Shown here: positions 1 to 7,428 of the stretch, piece after piece | How the letters are laid out: each line of letters opens with the position of its first letter | Position numbering within the stretch: position 1 is the first letter of the stretch | Assembly (NCBI GenBank): GCA_031550915.1 | Contig: JAVBOF010000107.1 | Location: forward strand, 1 to 8,196 | Origin: JAVBOF01 sp031550915 | Lineage (GTDB): Bacteria > Bacillota > Clostridia > Christensenellales > MGBC116941 | Direction: 5' to 3' | Length of the DNA: 8,196 nt | Made by a program: the position numbers and the translations under genes | The notes under the pieces: model-generated | What the model was told of the DNA's origin: nothing | What the model saw: only the letters and a program-made list of their open reading frames with translations | The model's database searches: none

Positions 1-1
1 G

Positions 2-1978
2 CAGGGAGACCAGCCTGCCGCTATTGATAAGCTTGTCGATAGCCTGCAGGCAGGTAACAGGCATCAGGTTTTGCTCGGCGTCACAGGTAGCGGCAAAACG
101 TATACTATGGCAAACGTCATAGAGCGAGTCCAAAAGCCGACCCTTGTTTTGGCCCATAATAAGACTCTGGCCGCACAATTATGTGGCGAATTCCGCGAAT
201 TCTTCCCAAACAATGCCGTGGAATTCTTTGTAAGTTATTATGATTATTACCAGCCGGAATCCTATATACCTTCGACAGATCTATATATTGAAAAGGTCGC
301 TACTATCAATGATGAAATTGACAAGCTCCGCCACAGCGCCACATCGTCATTGCAGGAACGCAGGGATGTTATAATAGTTTCCAGCGTAAGCTGCATATAT
401 GCTTTGGGCGACCCTAAAGAATACCTTGATCTAAGTATTTCTCTTCGTCCCGGCATGAAAAAGGATCGCGACCTGGTGATCAAATCGCTCGTCAATATCC
501 AGTATGAGCGAAACGATATAGATTTCTCACGCGGCACTTTTAGAGTCCGTGGCGACGTTTTGGAGATATTCCCTGCAAACTCCAGCGAAAACGCTGTACG
601 TGTCGAGTTTTTTGGCGACGAAATTGAACGTATTTGCGATATCCAGGTAGTCACCGGAACTGTTTTGAACGAGCGTTCACATATTGCCATCTTTCCAGCT
701 TCGCATTACGTCGCTTCGCGTGAAAAGACTGAGAAGGCAATAGAATTTATCTATGCGGATATGGACAAGCGTATTAAAGATTTTCAGGACGATAATATGT
801 TAATTGAAGCCCAGCGTATTGAGCAGCGGACAAAATATGACATCGAAATGATGCGGGAGCTCGGATATTGTCCTGGAATTGAGAACTATAGTCGTTATTT
901 TGATGGCAGATCGCCGGGAGATCCTCCTTATTCACTGTTGGACTATTTCCCAAAGGATTTCTTACTGTTTATTGACGAAGCCCATGTGACCATTCCACAG
1001 GTACGCGCGATGTATGCAGGCGATTTTTCACGTAAGGATTCGCTTGTTAAATATGGTTTTAGGCTTCCTTCCGCTTACGATAACAGGCCGCTGAAATTCA
1101 CCGAATTTGAAGACAGAGTTTATCAAGCAGTATATGTGAGCGCAACGCCAGGCCCTTATGAATTGGAGCGTGCAAAATGTATAGCCGAGCAAATAATACG
1201 TCCAACTGGCCTCGTAGACCCATCAATAGAGATTCGCCCGGCAAAAGGTCAGGTCGATGACCTACTTGGGGAAATAAGAAAAACGATCGAAATAGGTAAC
1301 AGGGTCCTTGTAACCACTCTGACAAAGCGCATGGCGGAGGATCTTACCGATTATTACCTGTCTCTGGGTATCCGTGTCAGATATATGCACAGCGATATAG
1401 AAACCCTTGAACGTATGGAGATAATCCGGGATCTGAGGCTGGGCGAATTTGATGTACTCGTTGGCATCAACCTTTTGCGGGAGGGGCTCGATTTGCCGGA
1501 GGTTGCGTTGGTAGCTATATTAGATGCGGATAAAGAAGGTTTTTTGCGCTCGGTTACATCGCTGATCCAGACAGTTGGGAGGGCTGCAAGAAACGTTGAA
1601 GGCCGCGTTTTGATGTATGCGGATAAAACCACTGACAGTATGCGGAACGCCATACAGGAAACAAACCGGCGCCGCGTGATACAGCTTGAATTCAACGAGA
1701 AGAACGGCATTATCCCGCAAAGTATAAGCAAACAGGTACATGATGTCATTGAAATATCCAAGGCGCGCAAGGATTCCGACCGTTACAAACTGAGCGAGCA
1801 GGAGATACGCGCAAAGATAACTATAATAGAGCAGCAAATGCGTGAAGCGGCGGCTGAGCTTGATTTTGAAACCGCGGCGAAGCTCAGAGATGCGCTTTTT
1901 GAGCTGCAGGGAAAAAAAGTCGAATCTAAGGCAAGGCGAAAATCCAGCTGGGATGGAAAGGGCAGAAACAAACGATGA
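2..1978 (+). CDS. uvrB: UvrABC excinuclease subunit B (5'-truncated by window edge)
   Basis: UvrB is the damage-verifying helicase-like subunit of nucleotide excision repair; UvrA loads it on DNA and it then recruits UvrC. The reading frame is open from position 2 and begins with GDQPAAI, the family's Q-motif region, so roughly a dozen N-terminal residues lie outside the window. The TTG at 71 is internal and is not the start. Visible in order are: Walker A GVTGSGKT (nt 77-100); the beta-hairpin YYDYYQPESYIP (nt 236-271), which clamps one DNA strand; the ERSHIAIFPASHYV stretch (nt 671-712); Walker B/DEAH (nt 974-985); VSATP (nt 1136-1150); helicase motif V, with GINLLREGLDLPE near nt 1463-1501; motif VI QTVGRAARN (nt 1568-1594); and a C-terminal UVR coiled-coil motif (about nt 1814-1906) that contacts UvrC and UvrA. 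The 658 visible residues agree with a full-length family member. The stop codon overlaps the uvrA start by 4 nt. No promoter is visible because the upstream region is missing. Confidence 0.98.
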   Translation, partial: QGDQPAAIDKLVDSLQAGNRHQVLLGVTGSGKTYTMANVIERVQKPTLVLAHNKTLAAQLCGEFREFFPNNAVEFFVSYYDYYQPESYIPSTDLYIEKVATINDEIDKLRHSATSSLQERRDVIIVSSVSCIYALGDPKEYLDLSISLRPGMKKDRDLVIKSLVNIQYERNDIDFSRGTFRVRGDVLEIFPANSSENAVRVEFFGDEIERICDIQVVTGTVLNERSHIAIFPASHYVASREKTEKAIEFIYADMDKRIKDFQDDNMLIEAQRIEQRTKYDIEMMRELGYCPGIENYSRYFDGRSPGDPPYSLLDYFPKDFLLFIDEAHVTIPQVRAMYAGDFSRKDSLVKYGFRLPSAYDNRPLKFTEFEDRVYQAVYVSATPGPYELERAKCIAEQIIRPTGLVDPSIEIRPAKGQVDDLLGEIRKTIEIGNRVLVTTLTKRMAEDLTDYYLSLGIRVRYMHSDIETLERMEIIRDLRLGEFDVLVGINLLREGLDLPEVALVAILDADKEGFLRSVTSLIQTVGRAARNVEGRVLMYADKTTDSMRNAIQETNRRRVIQLEFNEKNGIIPQSISKQVHDVIEISKARKDSDRYKLSEQEIRAKITIIEQQMREAAAELDFETAAKLRDALFELQGKKVESKARRKSSWDGKGRNKR

Positions 1979-4806
1979 CCGATAAAATAATCATCAGAGG
2001 AGCACGGGAGCATAACTTAAAAAATATAGATGTCGAACTACCAAGGGACAAGTTCATAGTATTTACAGGGCTAAGCGGTTCCGGTAAATCGTCACTAGCA
2101 TTTGATACGATATACGCCGAAGGGCAAAGACGGTATGTTGAATCACTTTCCTCCTATGCTCGTCAATTTTTGGGACAGATGGAAAAGCCGGACCTCGATT
2201 ATATCGGAGGACTTTCCCCCAGCATTTCAATAGACCAAAAGAGTACGAACCATAACCCCCGATCAACCGTTGGAACCGTGACCGAGATATATGATTACAT
2301 CCGTTTACTTTTTGCACGGATCGGAGTGCCGTATTGCCCGCAATGCGGTAAAAAGATAGAGCAGCAATCAATAGACCAAATGGTTGATACGGTTTTAACG
2401 ATGGAGCATGAAACAAAACTACTTATACTCGCACCAGTAATCAGGGGCAGAAAGGGCGAGTACTCAAAGCTTTTCGCCGATATGCGTAAGGATGGTTTCG
2501 TGCGTGTAAAAGTCGATGGCAATATGCACGAGCTTGAAGAAGATATCAAGCTCAATAAGCAGAAAAAACATGATATCGAACTTGTAGTAGATAGGATCAT
2601 CTTAAGGCCTGAAAGCCGTCAAAGGATATCTGACAGTATGGAAACAGCAATGAGGCATGCCGAAGGACTAGTAATAATTGAGAATGCAGAGTCCGGAGAA
2701 CAAAGGCTATTCAGTCAAAACTATTCCTGCGTGGATTGCGGTATCAGCATGGAAAAGTTGACTCCAAGAATGTTTTCGTTTAACAGCCCCTTTGGCGCGT
2801 GTCCTACATGTCTGGGCCTGGGAACGTTAATGGAAGTAGATAGAAGCGTCGTATTGCCGGACACTTCAAAATCGTTCAATCAAAATGCAATACAGGTATC
2901 CGGCTGGAGCACTGGAAACAGCGACAGCATGGCCGGTATGTATCTGAGAGGTTTAGCCGAGCATTATGGTTTTTCGCTGGATACCCCCGTATGCGATTTG
3001 GACGAGGATTTAGTCAAAAAGGTACTCTATGGCACAGGCAAAGAAAAGATAAGCGTATCATATGAGCGTGAATACGGACAAGGCTCTTTCAAGCTTGCTT
3101 TTGAGGGGATTATTCCAAACCTTGAAAGACGGTATCGTGAAACGCAATCCAGCACAATGAAGGAAGAATTGGAAGGATATATGGCCAATGTAAAGTGCCA
3201 TGAATGCGAGGGGTTGAGACTAAAAAAAGAAGCGCTCAGCGTCAAAATAGCCGATCTTAACATCATGCAGATTTGCGATATGCCCGTTGTAAAATCGCTG
3301 GAATTTTTCAATTCCCTGCAGCTTTCCACTATGCACGCAGTAATAGCCAAACAGATATTGAAAGAGGTAAATACCCGTATCGGTTTTCTTGTTGATGTCG
3401 GGCTTAACTATCTTTCACTTTCAAGGGCAGCTGGCAGCCTCTCTGGCGGCGAAGCGCAACGTATACGGTTGGCGACGCAGATCGGTATTGGACTTGTGGG
3501 CGTTCTGTATATCTTGGATGAGCCCAGTATTGGATTACATCAACGTGATAACCGCAAACTTCTACGCACACTGAAAAACCTTAGGGATTTGGGAAACACG
3601 CTGATTGTCGTTGAACATGACGAGGAGACGATAATGGAAGCAGACCATGTACTGGATATCGGCCCGCTTGCAGGTCTGCATGGCGGTAAGGTCGTCGCCC
3701 AAGGTACACCTGCCGACATACTAAATAGCCCTGAATCACTGACCGGACAATACATCAGCGGAAAACGGAAGATCGCAACACCATCAAAAAGACGCAAAAG
3801 CGAAGGTAATTTTATTGAGGTAAAGGGCGCGAGGGAAAACAACCTCAAGAATATTGATGTAAAGATACCCGTAGGCGTTATGACTTGTGTTACTGGCGTG
3901 AGTGGTTCTGGTAAGAGTTCGCTGGTAAACGAGATTGTTTATAAAACACTGGCCAGGGATCTGAACCGTGCGAAAATAAAACCCGGGCTGCATAACCAGC
4001 TTTTAGGTAAAGAATATTTGGACAAGGTCATCGCCATTGACCAAAGCCCGATCGGCAGAACGCCAAGGAGCAATCCCGCTACGTATACCGGAGTATTCGA
4101 TTTTATTCGTGAATTGTTTTCCCAAACACCAGATGCGAGGGCGCGCGGATACAATAACGGCCGTTTCAGCTTCAATGTCAAGGGCGGCAGATGTGAAGCA
4201 TGTCATGGAGACGGCATAATAAAGATAGAAATGCATTTCCTTCCCGATGTTTATGTTCCATGCGAAGTCTGTTCTGGAAAGAGATATAATAGAGATACTT
4301 TGGAAGTAAGATATAAAGGAAAAAATATATTTGAAATCTTAGATATGACCGTCGAGGAAGCGCTCGATTTCTTTTCGCCGATAATGCGCATTAAAACCAA
4401 GCTTCAAACGCTTAATGATGTTGGCCTTGGTTATATCAAACTCGGCCAGCCGAGCACGACGCTTTCCGGTGGCGAAGCGCAGCGTGTAAAACTCGCAACG
4501 GAGCTAAGCAAGCGGAGTACCGGCAAAACGATGTATATATTGGATGAACCGACTACCGGTCTGCATATGGCAGACGTAGACCGGCTGATAACCATTTTGC
4601 AGAGGCTTGCCGAGGGCGGCAATACGGTATTGATAATCGAACACAATTTAGATGTTATCAAGACCGCGGACTATATCATCGATATGGGGCCTGAAGGCGG
4701 CGAAGCGGGAGGTATGGTAATTGCACAAGGCACGCCTGAAGAGGTCGCAAATGCAAAAGGGAGTTTTACTGGCGAATATCTAAAAAATATGCTTGAAAAA
4801 AAATAA
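1975..4806 (+). CDS. uvrA: UvrABC excinuclease subunit A
   Basis: UvrA is the dimeric, zinc-containing ABC ATPase that recognises distorted DNA and delivers UvrB. The 943-residue product is full length for the family and carries two ABC ATPase modules. Module 1 has Walker A GLSGSGKSS (32-40), signature LSGGE (489-493), Walker B YILDEPS (512-518) and H-loop His548. Module 2 has Walker A GVSGSGKSS (641-649), LSGGE (830-834), YILDEPT (854-860) and His890. Zinc-binding cysteines are C252/C255/C276/C279 in the first insertion and C740/C743/C763/C766 in the second, which is the DNA-contacting zinc finger. Further CxxC pairs are at 121/124 and 408/411. Residues 134-250 correspond to the UvrB-binding region. 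A basic linker (about 597-609) joins the halves. The ATG sits inside the uvrB stop (ATGA overlap, nt 1975-1978); the purine run AAAGGG at 1957-1962 is rather far away for a good ribosome binding site, so translational coupling to uvrB is likely. The two signature regions (about nt 3436-3475 and 4459-4494) are similar in DNA because of the gene's internal duplication. No defect seen. Confidence 0.99.
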   Translation: MTDKIIIRGAREHNLKNIDVELPRDKFIVFTGLSGSGKSSLAFDTIYAEGQRRYVESLSSYARQFLGQMEKPDLDYIGGLSPSISIDQKSTNHNPRSTVGTVTEIYDYIRLLFARIGVPYCPQCGKKIEQQSIDQMVDTVLTMEHETKLLILAPVIRGRKGEYSKLFADMRKDGFVRVKVDGNMHELEEDIKLNKQKKHDIELVVDRIILRPESRQRISDSMETAMRHAEGLVIIENAESGEQRLFSQNYSCVDCGISMEKLTPRMFSFNSPFGACPTCLGLGTLMEVDRSVVLPDTSKSFNQNAIQVSGWSTGNSDSMAGMYLRGLAEHYGFSLDTPVCDLDEDLVKKVLYGTGKEKISVSYEREYGQGSFKLAFEGIIPNLERRYRETQSSTMKEELEGYMANVKCHECEGLRLKKEALSVKIADLNIMQICDMPVVKSLEFFNSLQLSTMHAVIAKQILKEVNTRIGFLVDVGLNYLSLSRAAGSLSGGEAQRIRLATQIGIGLVGVLYILDEPSIGLHQRDNRKLLRTLKNLRDLGNTLIVVEHDEETIMEADHVLDIGPLAGLHGGKVVAQGTPADILNSPESLTGQYISGKRKIATPSKRRKSEGNFIEVKGARENNLKNIDVKIPVGVMTCVTGVSGSGKSSLVNEIVYKTLARDLNRAKIKPGLHNQLLGKEYLDKVIAIDQSPIGRTPRSNPATYTGVFDFIRELFSQTPDARARGYNNGRFSFNVKGGRCEACHGDGIIKIEMHFLPDVYVPCEVCSGKRYNRDTLEVRYKGKNIFEILDMTVEEALDFFSPIMRIKTKLQTLNDVGLGYIKLGQPSTTLSGGEAQRVKLATELSKRSTGKTMYILDEPTTGLHMADVDRLITILQRLAEGGNTVLIIEHNLDVIKTADYIIDMGPEGGEAGGMVIAQGTPEEVANAKGSFTGEYLKNMLEKK

Positions 4807-4812
4807 TTTGTC

Positions 4813-4817
4813 GGGGG
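4813..4817 (+). promoter_or_regulatory. Ribosome binding site of the nucleoside kinase gene
   Basis: A GGGGG run lies 5 nt before the ATG at 4823, a usual Shine-Dalgarno spacing. It decides the start: the frame is also open from a TTG at 4793, but that codon lies inside the end of uvrA and would add ten residues (KKNNLSGVI-like) with no family resemblance that I recognise. Confidence 0.7.
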
Positions 4818-4822
4818 TAATC

Positions 4823-6460
4823 ATGGCTATCTATAATATCGATGATAAAGATTTTGAATTTGATGATTATGCCGTTTTGGAAAAGCTTGCAGACTCATAC
4901 GGCGAAAGGTTCCAATATATTGCCGCTATCAGCGGTAATAGGCTTATAGACCTCCAATCAAAAGCGCCAAAGGATCAGAATATACACTTTATAGACGCTA
5001 AAACATCCCAGGGCAGCCTTATATTCGCGCATTCTATTTCCCTAGTGCTTGCAAAGGCCGTACATGATATCTTCCCCGATAACGAATTGGAGATACTTCA
5101 TTCGCTTAGCGGCGGTTATTATTGTGAGTTATGCGGCAAAGAGGATTTTACTTCAGGCGATATGGAAAAGATTGAAGCCCATATGCGTGAGATGATATCG
5201 ATGGACATTCCTATTGAGAAAAACATAATCTCCCGCCAGGAGGCGCGGGAAGTTTATACTAGGCAAAATCGGACCGATAAGGTGGCTTTGCTAGAAGCGT
5301 CCTCTTCGAAGCTCCTTACCGCATATAGTCTTGATGGTATGATTGATTATTTCTTTTCTTTCATGGCTCCATCGACGGGTTATCTCAAGGATTTCGCCCT
5401 TCTCTATCATTCCCCCGGTATGGTACTGCAGTTCCCGCGGCCTTGGCTTGAATATACACAGCAACAGCAATGCCCAAAACTTGCGGCAGCACATAAGGAG
5501 TGCGAAAAATGGGGGCGGATCCTTGACTGTGTGTATATTTCAGATATAAACCGTAAGATAAAGGATGGCTCAATGGATGATTTGATTCGAGTGAATGAAG
5601 GACTGCATGAGAAAAAAATCTCGCAGATTGCCGATGATATATGTTCTGATGACAAGCACAGGGTGATTTTTATCTCGGGCCCGTCATCATCCGGAAAAAC
5701 GACCTTTGCGCATAGGCTAATGATACAGCTTAAAGTGAACGGCAAGAAACCCGTAAGTATATCTTTAGATGATTATTATAAAGGTGTGGCCAATACACCT
5801 TTGGATGAAAACGGTGAGCCGGATTTTGAAGCTTTGGAAGCACTCGACTATCATCTGTTCAATCAGAATATGAATGGTTTATTAGATAGTGGCGAAGCAG
5901 AGCTGCCGTTGTTTGATTTCAAACAGCAAAAGCGTTCTGAAAAGACTAAACCCATGAAGATATTGACGGACCAACCAATCATAGTGGAAGGGATACACGC
6001 ACTGAATCCCAAGCTTTCCGCTCAGCTTGACGATACGTATAAGTATAAGATATATATAAGCGCACTTACGCAACTTAATATGGATATGCATAACCGTATA
6101 AGCACTTCAGATTACAGATTGATCCGCAGAATTATCCGCGATAGCCGTACAAGGGGCGCTTCGCCGGACCGTACTTTAAGTATGTGGAGCTCCGTTCGTA
6201 AAGGCGAAATGCAACACATTTTCCCCTTTCAAGAAAATGCGGATGTAATGTTCAACTCATCCCTTTTATATGAGCTTTCCCTTTTGAGAAATCATGTGGA
6301 ACTACTGCTGCAAAGCGTTGACAGGTCATCTGAGAGGTTTGACGAAGCGCAACGGTTGCTGGAGATTATAAGCTATATCATGCCATATGAGGAAACGAAC
6401 GATATCCCGAAAACATCGATTTTGAGGGAGTTTATCGGCGGAGGCAGCTTCGATATATAA
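4823..6460 (+). CDS. Uridine-kinase-like nucleoside kinase with N-terminal ThrRS-like (TGS + editing-domain) module
   Basis: The 545-residue protein has two parts. Residues 1-60 resemble a TGS domain. Residues 65-210 follow the editing (N2) domain of threonyl-tRNA synthetase: AHSISLVLAKAVHDIFPD (69-86) parallels the HSTAHLLAQAV-type helix, SGGYYCEL (96-103) parallels the DGFYYDF-type strand, and APSTGYLKDFALL (182-194) parallels the PSTGxIKAFKLL segment. Only His70 of the usual editing quartet (two His from HxxxH, plus a Cys and a His) is kept; Leu, Phe and Met stand at the others by eye alignment, so deacylase activity is unlikely. Residues 280-500 form a P-loop kinase of the uridine kinase/phosphoribulokinase type, with Walker A GPSSSGKTT (286-294), SLDDYY (314-319), VEGIHALN (388-395) and an arginine-rich lid YRLIRRIIRDSRTRG (431-445). 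It should transfer phosphate from ATP to a small hydroxylated substrate, possibly a nucleoside; the substrate is not readable. No signal peptide or membrane segment is seen, so it is probably cytosolic. It starts 16 nt after uvrA and is probably cotranscribed. The domain order is known in the family from memory; the annotation 'nucleoside kinase' is a class call. Confidence 0.85.
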   Translation: MAIYNIDDKDFEFDDYAVLEKLADSYGERFQYIAAISGNRLIDLQSKAPKDQNIHFIDAKTSQGSLIFAHSISLVLAKAVHDIFPDNELEILHSLSGGYYCELCGKEDFTSGDMEKIEAHMREMISMDIPIEKNIISRQEAREVYTRQNRTDKVALLEASSSKLLTAYSLDGMIDYFFSFMAPSTGYLKDFALLYHSPGMVLQFPRPWLEYTQQQQCPKLAAAHKECEKWGRILDCVYISDINRKIKDGSMDDLIRVNEGLHEKKISQIADDICSDDKHRVIFISGPSSSGKTTFAHRLMIQLKVNGKKPVSISLDDYYKGVANTPLDENGEPDFEALEALDYHLFNQNMNGLLDSGEAELPLFDFKQQKRSEKTKPMKILTDQPIIVEGIHALNPKLSAQLDDTYKYKIYISALTQLNMDMHNRISTSDYRLIRRIIRDSRTRGASPDRTLSMWSSVRKGEMQHIFPFQENADVMFNSSLLYELSLLRNHVELLLQSVDRSSERFDEAQRLLEIISYIMPYEETNDIPKTSILREFIGGGSFDI

Positions 6461-6463
6461 GAA

Positions 6464-6491
6464 AGACTAAGCGTGTCAAATTGCTTAGTCT
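6464..6491. terminator. Candidate bidirectional terminator hairpin between convergent genes
   Basis: A perfect 9-bp inverted repeat, AGACTAAGC (6464-6472) and GCTTAGTCT (6483-6491), encloses a 10-nt loop, in the only real gap (6461-6508) between the kinase and ftsY stop codons. Its position suits termination from both sides. The stem has only four GC pairs. In the plus direction it is followed by TGAATATTAT, with no T run; in the minus direction the last stem base and flank read TTTCTTATATATCG, which is somewhat U-rich. It is therefore a better candidate for ending the smc-ftsY transcript than the uvrBA transcript. Termination is inferred from symmetry and placement. Confidence 0.6.
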
Positions 6492-6508
6492 GAATATTAT
6501 CGTATAGC

Positions 6509-7414
6509 TCAGTCAAGTAATGCACTTACGAAATCTTCTGCGTCAAAAGGCTGCAGGTCATCTATGCCCTCACCTATGCCAATATATCTAACAGGCATCC
6601 CCAATTCCTTCTTGATTGCAAGAACGATGCCTCCCTTTGCAGTACCGTCAAGCTTTGTCAATATAACTCCATCGATAGCTACAGTCTCTCCGAACGCCTT
6701 AGCCTGCATAATTCCATTCTGACCGGTCGTCGCGTCAAGTACCAATAGTGTTTGCCTGTTCGCTTCAGAGAATTCTTTATCGATCACCCTATTGATCTTC
6801 CCCAAGCCGTCCATAAGGCTTTTTTTATTATGCAGCCTGCCAGCCGTATCGCATATAAGCACATTCGTATTTCTGGCCTTAGCGGACTGAACCGCGTCAA
6901 AGATAACGGCGGCTGCATCCGCACCCTCGTTTTGACGTATGACGTTATCTGCTCCTGATCGTTTTCCCCACTCTTGAAGTTGCTCCGCCGCCGCGGCACG
7001 GAAGGTATCGCCTGCAGCCAAAATAACGCTTTTGCCTTGCTGTTTATAAACATGCGCTAGCTTCCCTATGGCGGTGGTTTTGCCAACTCCGTTTACCCCC
7101 ACGATCATAATCGCCTTAGGGAAGGTTTCCGGTTTAGTTTCAAAACTCAATAAATCTACTATTATACTCTGCAAGAGCAGTTTAACATCTTCCGGCTTAG
7201 ATATCTTACTTTCTTTGGCAGCTCCCCTGAGCTTTTCACATATCTCCATTGCTGTAGAAATTCCGACATCGGCCGAAACCAATATTTCTTCCAATTCTTC
7301 AAGAAAGTCTTCATCGATCTTGCTGAAGCCCGCTAAAGCAGAATTCAACGTCTCTGAAATTGCGTTTCTGGATTTACCCAAACCTACCTTAAGTTTTTCA
7401 AAAAAACCCGCCAT
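6509..7414 (-). CDS. ftsY: Signal recognition particle receptor FtsY
   Basis: FtsY is the SRP-type GTPase that docks Ffh-bound ribosomes at the membrane so that membrane proteins enter the Sec translocon. The 301-residue product has an N-terminal amphipathic stretch MAGFFEKLKVGL (1-12), fitting membrane contact, directly followed by the helical N domain (about 15-95). The long acidic A domain of E. coli FtsY is absent, as in many Gram-positive FtsY proteins. The G domain has G1 GVNGVGKTT (106-114), DTFRAAA (136-142, the insertion-box region), G3 DTAGR (189-193), G4 TKLD (253-256) and the closing GIGEGIDDLQPFD (279-291), all intact. The ATG is supported by a GGAGG site 4 nt upstream. The gene follows smc after 14 nt, on the same strand, so the two are probably one operon. 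The neighbour on its 3' side is the convergent kinase gene, not ylxM-ffh. Ffh is the closest paralogue but would carry a methionine-rich M domain, which is missing here. Confidence 0.97.
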   Translation of the reverse strand: MAGFFEKLKVGLGKSRNAISETLNSALAGFSKIDEDFLEELEEILVSADVGISTAMEICEKLRGAAKESKISKPEDVKLLLQSIIVDLLSFETKPETFPKAIMIVGVNGVGKTTAIGKLAHVYKQQGKSVILAAGDTFRAAAAEQLQEWGKRSGADNVIRQNEGADAAAVIFDAVQSAKARNTNVLICDTAGRLHNKKSLMDGLGKINRVIDKEFSEANRQTLLVLDATTGQNGIMQAKAFGETVAIDGVILTKLDGTAKGGIVLAIKKELGMPVRYIGIGEGIDDLQPFDAEDFVSALLD

Positions 7415-7418
7415 CTCG

Positions 7419-7423
7419 CCTCC
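7419..7423 (-). promoter_or_regulatory. Ribosome binding site of ftsY
   Basis: On the minus strand GGAGG precedes the ftsY ATG with 4 nt between, slightly tight but a strong match to the anti-Shine-Dalgarno sequence. It lies in the 14-nt gap after the smc stop codon and supports the chosen ftsY start. Confidence 0.8.
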
Positions 7424-7428
7424 GTAAA

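Noticed and set aside
71..73. TTG as the start codon of uvrB.
   Set aside because: The frame is open back to position 2 and encodes the conserved GDQPAAI region before Walker A, so the TTG is internal and the gene is cut by the window edge.
1354..1770. A 138-codon open frame on the minus strand opposite uvrB, and a similar 142-codon one at 262-690.
   Set aside because: Both lie fully antisense to conserved uvrB sequence, have compositions expected of a reverse-strand shadow, and show no recognisable domain.
3436..4494. Similar DNA at about 3436-3475 and 4459-4494, looking like a dispersed repeat.
   Set aside because: These are the two LSGGEAQR signature regions of UvrA's duplicated ATPase modules, so the similarity is protein-driven.
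4793..4795. TTG inside the end of uvrA as the start of the kinase gene.
   Set aside because: The ATG at 4823 has a GGGGG site at good spacing, and the ten extra residues match nothing expected of the family.
6474..6479. TTGACA on the minus strand, resembling a -35 promoter box.
   Set aside because: It lies in the loop of the terminator-like hairpin, with no TATAAT at suitable spacing leading into a minus-strand gene start.
7068..7427. A 119-codon plus-strand open frame opposite the start of ftsY.
   Set aside because: It is antisense to the conserved N and G domains of FtsY and is best explained as a shadow frame rich in Ser, Leu and Pro.
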